In this document: positions 57,594 through 64,000 of the stretch, piece by piece
Position numbering within the stretch: position 1 is the stretch's first letter
Layout of the letters: each line of letters opens with the position of its first letter
Source of the DNA: Ceratobasidium sp. AG-K
Taxonomy: Eukaryota; Basidiomycota; Agaricomycetes; Cantharellales; Ceratobasidiaceae
Reading direction: 5' to 3'
Length of the DNA: 64,000 nucleotides
Assembly (NCBI GenBank): GCA_037039685.1
Contig: JAWNGF010000014.1
Location: 620,001-684,000, forward strand
The notes under the pieces: model-generated
Database searches by the model: none
The model's input: the letters and a program-made list of their open reading frames with translations, nothing else
Told to the model about the DNA's origin: nothing
Translations under genes and position numbers: made by a program

Positions 57594-59872
57594 CTAGTTC
57601 TCGATACGCTTGCTAAGGTCGTACGAGAATTGCTTAGGGACTGGCAGGGCCCGGCGCCCGAGGCTAGTCGAGTTCACGCTCAAGCCTTTGGGGATCGCCT
57701 TGCATAACTACGAAGGGCAGCTGATTAGCACTGGTAGCACTGGTAGAGCAAGCCAAATCAAGTTTTCAACTCACCTCATGCGAACGCTTCGGGACCTGGA
57801 ACTTCTTGACTTCGTTGGGTTGGACAATCACAGCAGCAGCGAAGCCGTGCGCAAGATGCCAATCAATGTGGCAATGGATGACTACCAGAACGAGGATTAG
57901 GTCTCTGACGTTCGGGTCCCACAACCACGAGTACTTACACCAAACACCAGGATTATCGGCCTTGACCCGGAATACAGCCCAATGTCCTCCAGGAATAACG
58001 TGCGTGTCACGGCGAAGAGGGTTGTTCGTCTTGAACTTCAACTTCTTGTACTTGTCGATTGTCATAGTGCCATTGCCTTCGGCAACAATCCAGAACGTCA
58101 TTCCATGCACTATCCTCAAATTAGTCATCATATCGAATAGAAGACGGAATAACGCACAGTGGTAGGGGTGGTCGATAGGCCCGTCAAGGTTGTTGATAAT
58201 GATATCCGCGCCTTCGGGTTTGTCGAAGGTCATGCTCATGATCTTGTTCTTGTCCAATTTCCCGCTTCCCATAACGTCATACAAGAGAGGTTGATACCAC
58301 AAATGATCGAACGTAACGTTGTTGGTAAAGAACCGAGTGACGGTGGCATTCCCGGTGACATTTTGACGGCCAACCTGAGTGTTGAAAATGCCTTGCTGGG
58401 AAACGAACTTCGGAGGATCATTGCGAACAAGAGGAACAAGATCGGCCGAGTCGATATCCCTGCAGTCGGGGCCAAGTGCCTCCTTCCAATCCTTAGTCTT
58501 GGGAAGATGGGTCGTGGGCTTGTATCCCGGCTTGTCGTCAACGTAGCGTATCACTGCAAGAGTCATGTTGGCAAAGTCGGGCGTAATGTAGGGCATGCAC
58601 TGTTCGTTCATCTCGGCTCGCATCCAGAAGGCATCGCCGGGCGCGCCCTGGTCGGTGGACATAACAACCGAGTAACGCTGTCCATTGTGCGACTTGACGC
58701 GGTGAAGCCCATTGACTGCTTTGCTGGAGATGGGAGTGTCGTCGGCTTCGATGACATCGAGCGTGTGTGCGTCAACCGAGTTCCAGAACATGGCTATTCG
58801 AGCAGTAAATTAGTAGAGAAAACGACTTGAAGCGCCACAACGCACCATGAGCAGCAGTATTGATAATTCGCATGCGATACTTCTTGTTGGGGTATACCTG
58901 CAGCTCGTATGGTTCCCGCGTGAAGCACGTCTCAGGGGTACCGAACTTCTTGCAGTTCCAAGTACCATAGCCGTTGAACATTCCAGAGCGTGGTGGGGGC
59001 GCAGCTTGACTCTGCGTCAAAAGTCATCAGTACACTCGATATCCAGGCCCCTCCATCCAACTGACCCCGTTATATCCTTGCGGGGTGTCAAGAGCCTTGA
59101 CGATTTCCGCGGACGTGTTGTGGTACCAGTCGGCCATGATAATAACCTGGTCATGGTCATAATGCACGCCGCGCTTCAATGGATCTTCGGGTGAGTGGAC
59201 AATAAATGCCTAATTTGGGATATTAGCCAATGCGTGGGCTAGCGATGTAATGAAATTACCCCATGAATACCGTCGGAAAGCTGAGCCCCAGCATGGGCAC
59301 TAGGAGAAAAGAATTAGACACATGTTCGACTGAGTCGACAAACATACTTACTGCCACCAGAAAGTTCCATACTGCTTTTCGACCTTGAACTTGTAGGTGA
59401 ATTCACCACCAGCCGGGATAGGGCACTGAGTGACGCCGGCCGCACCATCCATCCACGCTGAGCCCTTCTGGAAAATACCATGCCAATGCACAGCCGTACC
59501 TTCCTTGGGGAGACGGTTCTTGACCTTGACAATGATCGTATCGCCCTCGTTGGCCTCGATCGTCGGCCCTGGATACTGGCCTACGCAACATGTGAATTGG
59601 GCACTCCGAGGTCGAAGCTGAGCGGACGTACCATTCACTACCAGCATTTCGCGGTAGAATCCGTCCGGGGCGCCCCATTGCTGCGTGATCGTCCAGTCGT
59701 AAGTGCGGGTCGTGGGCTTGTCCGTGATCTTGAAATTGGGCGAGAGGGTGAGCTGCTCAAGCCGGGGCTGAACAAGATCGCTATGGCCGGAGTAAGTACT
59801 GGTCGTAACCTCAGCGGTCGAGGCGAGTCCGACGAGGGCCAAGACGCCCACCACAGCACGAGAGAAAAACAT
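57594..59872 (-). CDS. Laccase (multicopper oxidase), copy Lac2
   Basis: The start is the ATG at 59870-59872 ([20 protein letters not shown], signal peptide). The N-terminal [21 protein letters not shown] block is shared with Lac1. Copper motifs: [15 protein letters not shown] (L1), [16 protein letters not shown] (L2, joined over the intron near 59350), [16 protein letters not shown] (L3), [20 protein letters not shown] (L4) with Phe at the axial T1 position, a feature associated with higher redox potential. The C-terminus runs [16 protein letters not shown], then after an intron [20 protein letters not shown] and [14 protein letters not shown], stop at 57594-57596. All exons stay open. Secreted enzyme for lignin, phenolics or pigment oxidation; the exact substrate is unknown. 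Tandem partner of Lac1. Confidence 0.93.
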
Positions 59873-59912
59873 CCTTGCCGAGGATAACGATACCCTGCAC
59901 AATTGCCTCCTC

Positions 59913-59919
59913 TTTTATA
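59913..59919 (-). promoter_or_regulatory. TATA box of Lac2
   Basis: TATAAAA on the minus strand, 41 nt before the Lac2 start codon. Confidence 0.6.
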
Positions 59920-62900
59920 CCGCTCGTAGACCGAGAAACATCGCTTCGAGCGAAGCGCTTGTCCCTGAGCTCAGCTTGGCACTGGTCTGACACTCCGCCA
60001 GATCCGTCAAATTTGTACATAATTCCAACAAGTGTATTACTGCCAACTCAATGTCGGACCCGGATGCTTCCAAAAGCGATATTGCCCAAAGCGATCGTCC
60101 CCCCTAAAATCGAGGTGTATACAAAATAGTGACCTCGATGTAGTTATTTTGCGATGGGGAGTGAGTCAAACATAGAACAATCACGCGACATCGAGTTAGC
60201 CTATGGTCGTTGATGTAAAGATTTGGAGCTGCACTGGCTCAGTTGGCGCCGGTGGCGATGTAATTCCCGATTCGACCGCTGATCCCCAACTGGGTCAGTT
60301 GAACAAACTCGGCGTGGATCAAAGGTACGACAGCACTCGAGCACAGAAGCGCGAACAAGTGTCACTAAGAAAATCGGGACCCCGCTCACCGCTCACCGCT
60401 CGGGTATGGTCGGAAAAAAACCGTTGGACCGCAAAGCTCCGCCCGGCCCAACTACATTCAGCAGACCCGCGATAGAACGGTAGACCTTGGGCGTTACATT
60501 CCGCTCCTATACTTTATCAAAAGACTGACGAATCCCCGGATATGGACGCACTTCAGGCGTTCCGAATAAGCAAGGGGCTCGGTTGTATAATTTGTACGTA
60601 TTTCGCACCGCACAATGGCGTTGGCATCTGTGGCTTGGGCAGGATCGACAAGCGCGCAACAAGACCAAGGAACGCGGTTGAATTACTGGTGTGATCATGA
60701 GGACTTGGCGTATGCATCGAGGCCCGGCTATGAGCTGGGTTCAACACTCTCCTGTACGTGAACGAGAATCAAGAATTCGGAGCCGAGGATGATCAAAATT
60801 TCTGTGGGCTTGCCTCGTTCACTCCAAAATCGGAAAGAGTGATGCTATCGAGCCTCGTGTTGCCTGTCCAGAACACCCCATATCAGACCTCGGACCACTC
60901 ATTTGACGTGCCTGACGCACGCGGACGGCTAAAGGTATCCCATATCACGGAGGAAATACCTTGTATGCGTATAATGTGTTGCTTGTTGGAGGATTGTGAG
61001 GAATCAGACTCGACTTGCTCCATGAATAACTAAAAAAAAACAAAATAAAGAACAAAATTGAAAAAAATTAAAAATTAAAAACCTCTTCTTCGTGGACGTT
61101 GAGGTTCCCCTCGAATAAACGAGTCCCACTGACCGGGTGTCGGATGGAGCAGCACCTGATAGGCGTTCCCAGGTCCTGGAAGCATTTGACGAAGAGCACC
61201 CAGGAATAAGGCCCTCCATGACCCTGAATGCTCATTGGCGTTGGGGGTCTTATCAAATGTCCGGGAGTAGGATGTTCACGAGCAGTCCGACTGTTAGCTA
61301 CCTTCGCTCAAGGTGAGCCCGAGCTTCAAGTGAACTTTCACGATGCAGCCACTTTTCGAACCAATAGAATTATTTACCAACATTCTGCCAGCAAAGGCAA
61401 AGTGGCCAATAGAACTATAGATACATTCGTTTAGCAACAAGCTGACATCGAGCGCTCATGGCAACCAATCAGCTTCTGCATGTGCTGAGGCTTCTGGTCC
61501 TTCCCACAACGAGAATAATGACACCCCGTTGCCTAACATACAAATATGTAAATTAGTTGGATTGATTCAATTTGATCGTCCCGACCTTTGACGAGACCTA
61601 TTCCATTCGACCATGGCCAGAATGTGTGGATAAACTGTGGATCGGAACGTAGACAGTTGAATACTTTACGTGTGGCATCAATTGCGAACACGGTTGGGCT
61701 GGAAGAGGCGAGGAGGGCACCTTAAACGTAAGATGGGCCTAATAACTCCCGTTGCTAGTATACCTCCAATGGCCAAGGATCAATCGTTTGGTTAGTTTGC
61801 TTGTCTAGACTCGGGTATCTTTTTTCTAATCTAGTCGCGTTTGAGAAAAAAGTGCTTATTGCTGTATAATAGACCAACCTAGGAAATTGGGCACAACACC
61901 TATGATGGATCATTTTTCACTTAAGGTACGGTAAAGCACCCTTTCCTCGCTAATGATATCGATTATCCCGCCAATACATACGCATATCCTCAAATTCAAG
62001 AGAATCCGATTGCTCCGGGTTGCATAATCGTGGTGCTGAGGCCTTTCCGCTGTTCGGATCCACAACGCTCAAAATAGACGAGGTTGGATTGATCAACGCG
62101 CTTCCTTCTGAACACGCGATCAAGGTTGCATTACGCCGAGTCTCAATTAGCCAGGCTCCACGCCACAACCAACAGGGTTGTGGATAGTCTGGGGTGCAAT
62201 GCGCTATGCGTGCCAATTGAAGGTACTCAAGAGTGATAGTTGACCGAAGCTCAAGGGTGATCTTCCCTCCTATTTCAGTCATAGGGTCGACCCATCTGCA
62301 TACTATAGGCCCTTCGTGTTCTTGCTCGTTCCTGAGTCAGATCTCCAGAGAGACGAGTGCTTGATATTGGCGCCTGGAGTCGCAGCGAATGCGCTCAGAA
62401 TACCAAAGATCCACTTGCATTGTTGGGTGTTATTGTACGTTCGACGTGCGGCACTCTCACCCGTTATCTCATGGATTTGGGGTCGCATGGTTGAATTGTA
62501 GACGATAGAGTCAGGACCGAGGAACTCAATTAATATTGGCGCGGCTACAGTATTCTTGGCATTCGCATCGAGTGGTTGCTAGTCCGGTTCCGGGGTGACT
62601 AAGGTTGCTCAGCGCCCAACCCACGTGCAAAGATTTCGGAATCGAAACCGCTCAAAATTCTAACACTTCTACTAGATGGATGCTGTTGAACCTCGTGCTG
62701 CATTGTTATTATGGGGGTTTCGCGTTTGAGATATGTTTCGCGTACTCTTCACCGTTTTGCGTGTGATGCTCAATTCTTGAATATACCAGCTTGTTGGTTT
62801 GTATTCTTCGCTTCCAGCCTGTTAGCTAGTTACGGGAAGGGCATGGGGGTTCTCCTTTCTGGACACTCCTTCTAGGTATCTGAAGCTGCGTCCCCAGTCG

Positions 62901-64000
62901 ATCTTAGGGTGAGTTCTCACTCCACCACAACGTTCGCGCAATTCTACTACTGTCGGACATCAGAAACATATCGTTTTGTCGTCGAACGACCGAACGTGTG
63001 GCCTTATGAATGAGAGGCCATACGTATGTCAATGCTACGATAGGTTAGAGCTTGTCTCCTTTTAATCACCAATCTGGCTGATGTTCATGTCAGCAACACC
63101 CATTCTGTGCTCATTTGGCAGTGGCTATCCGCTCCGTTACTGCATTCCTCGGCCCCTGAGACTTATCGATGCCCCTGATGTTCCTTCGGACAGGCTAGAC
63201 CCACATAAGATTTTTACCTCACGTTCGTGATCGGCGATTGATCTAAATTTAGATTACATTGACGCCGAGCTGAACTGATACAATACAGTAGCGCCAAGGG
63301 AGGCTGTGCGTACACTTCGCTTCCTGCCGCAGTTATTCGTGGATTTGCACGCAAGGCACGCTTGAGCGCTTTCCAGTGTCTCGTTATCATCGTATTGCGT
63401 GCTGAATTGTAGATCTGGGCTATGCTCTGGTGGAGAGTCATCAGGTTATGTTTCATGCTTGAAGGACCAGTAATGAGTGCGCTTGTAGGTATGCTTCCCC
63501 TGACTCAAAGAGCCTTCACACCCCATGATGGGAACGTTCATCACGGGTGAGCACCCCGAGGCAAACCAAAGTCAACAGCTGGCCCGCGTGGGATACGAGC
63601 TCCCAAGGACCACTCCTCGCTTGCGGCCTTGGCTCAAGAGTTGAGAACTTTCTGGGTCTATGGTGAAGCCTCGTGGCCAAAACACTTCGGGCTATATTTT
63701 CAATAGTGCCTGAGTAGATGAGCACGCGTGTGCCGTGTAGATTGCATCCCTGGGCCTCGTGTGGAAGCTAAGAATCTACTATCAAGCCTGGCTTGTGGCC
63801 GTTTATCCAACGACCTGGAGGACACGGAAGTCTCTTAGATTGTCAAAGTCAGCTCGTTGGATCTAAGTTTTTGACGGTCTAATTTATTCAGATACGGTGA
63901 TAGGAGTTTGAGTGTCCGAACCCGTTTTCATCATCCGTACCACGTGTTTGGAGCTCCAAGGCTTATGGTTAAGCGCAGTGAAGGCGACTTGTGCTCCATC
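59920..64000. other. Gene-poor right end, 4.1 kb
   Basis: 60230-60770 repeats blocks found upstream of Lac1, so it is duplicated laccase 5' flank. 61033-61081 is a strongly A-rich tract. At about 61990-62330 (minus) an open stretch reads VCRWVDPMTEIGGKITLELR, then STITLEYLQLARIAH and SILSVVDPNSGKAS; it looks protein-like, with a possible acceptor at about 62334, but I recognise no family and no complete gene. Nothing is supported from 62500 to the end. Confidence 0.45.
61033..61081 (+). repeat. A-rich tract
   Basis: About 49 nt, nearly all A with scattered T/C/G, including A9 and A7 runs. It may be a retroelement tail or simple low complexity; no element body was identified. Confidence 0.6.

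Noticed and set aside
61004..61256. Minus-strand ORFs ending in the A-rich tract
   Set aside because: The apparent coding is an effect of the low-complexity tract and shows no motif.

Overview
The window is eukaryotic and reads as filamentous basidiomycete DNA, most likely an Agaricomycete of the Rhizoctonia/Ceratobasidium type. This is an inference from gene structure and gene families, not from a search. Genes are split by many short introns (about 50-60 nt, GT..AG), spacing is compact, and the families present are typical of wood- and plant-degrading Agaricomycetes: DUF6535 membrane proteins, GH7 cellobiohydrolase with CBM1, AA9 LPMO with CBM1, laccases, and tandem BTB genes. No tRNA, rRNA, CRISPR or bacterial-type operon was seen.

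Layout, left to right. 0-17 kb: a secreted histidine-phosphatase gene cut by the left edge, a Gyp1-type Rab GTPase-activating protein, and two long paralogous DUF6535/HEAT-like genes. A second, apparently non-secreted histidine-phosphatase gene lies between the two DUF6535 genes on the opposite strand. 17-22 kb: a small beta-trefoil (I66/ricin-B-like) gene, a GH7-CBM1 cellobiohydrolase and a CBM19-like secreted protein. 24-28 kb: a Zn2Cys6 transcription factor. 29-38 kb: an all-plus-strand tandem array of about eight BTB-domain units, two intact, several frameshifted and several reduced to relics. 38-43 kb: a small type I membrane protein with a PPxY motif, and a Nudix ADP-ribose pyrophosphatase. 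43.6-45.0 kb: an AA9-CBM1 LPMO. 45.2-51.2 kb: four tandem short-chain dehydrogenase genes. 51.5-52.9 kb: two repeat elements, a 1.1-kb inverted repeat and a 0.2-kb foldback MITE. 53-60 kb: two tandem laccase genes, the left one frameshifted near its C-terminus. 60-64 kb: no convincing gene.

Three themes stand out. First, local duplication is pervasive: histidine phosphatase x2, DUF6535 x2 (each with an internal module duplication), BTB x8, SDR x4, laccase x2. Second, a secreted lignocellulose toolkit (GH7, AA9, laccases, and a CBM19-like chitin binder) lies in the window, interspersed with the other genes rather than clustered. Third, decay is visible in the duplicated families as single-base frameshifts and fragments. 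Exon limits are hand-derived; where the summed exon lengths were checked this is stated.
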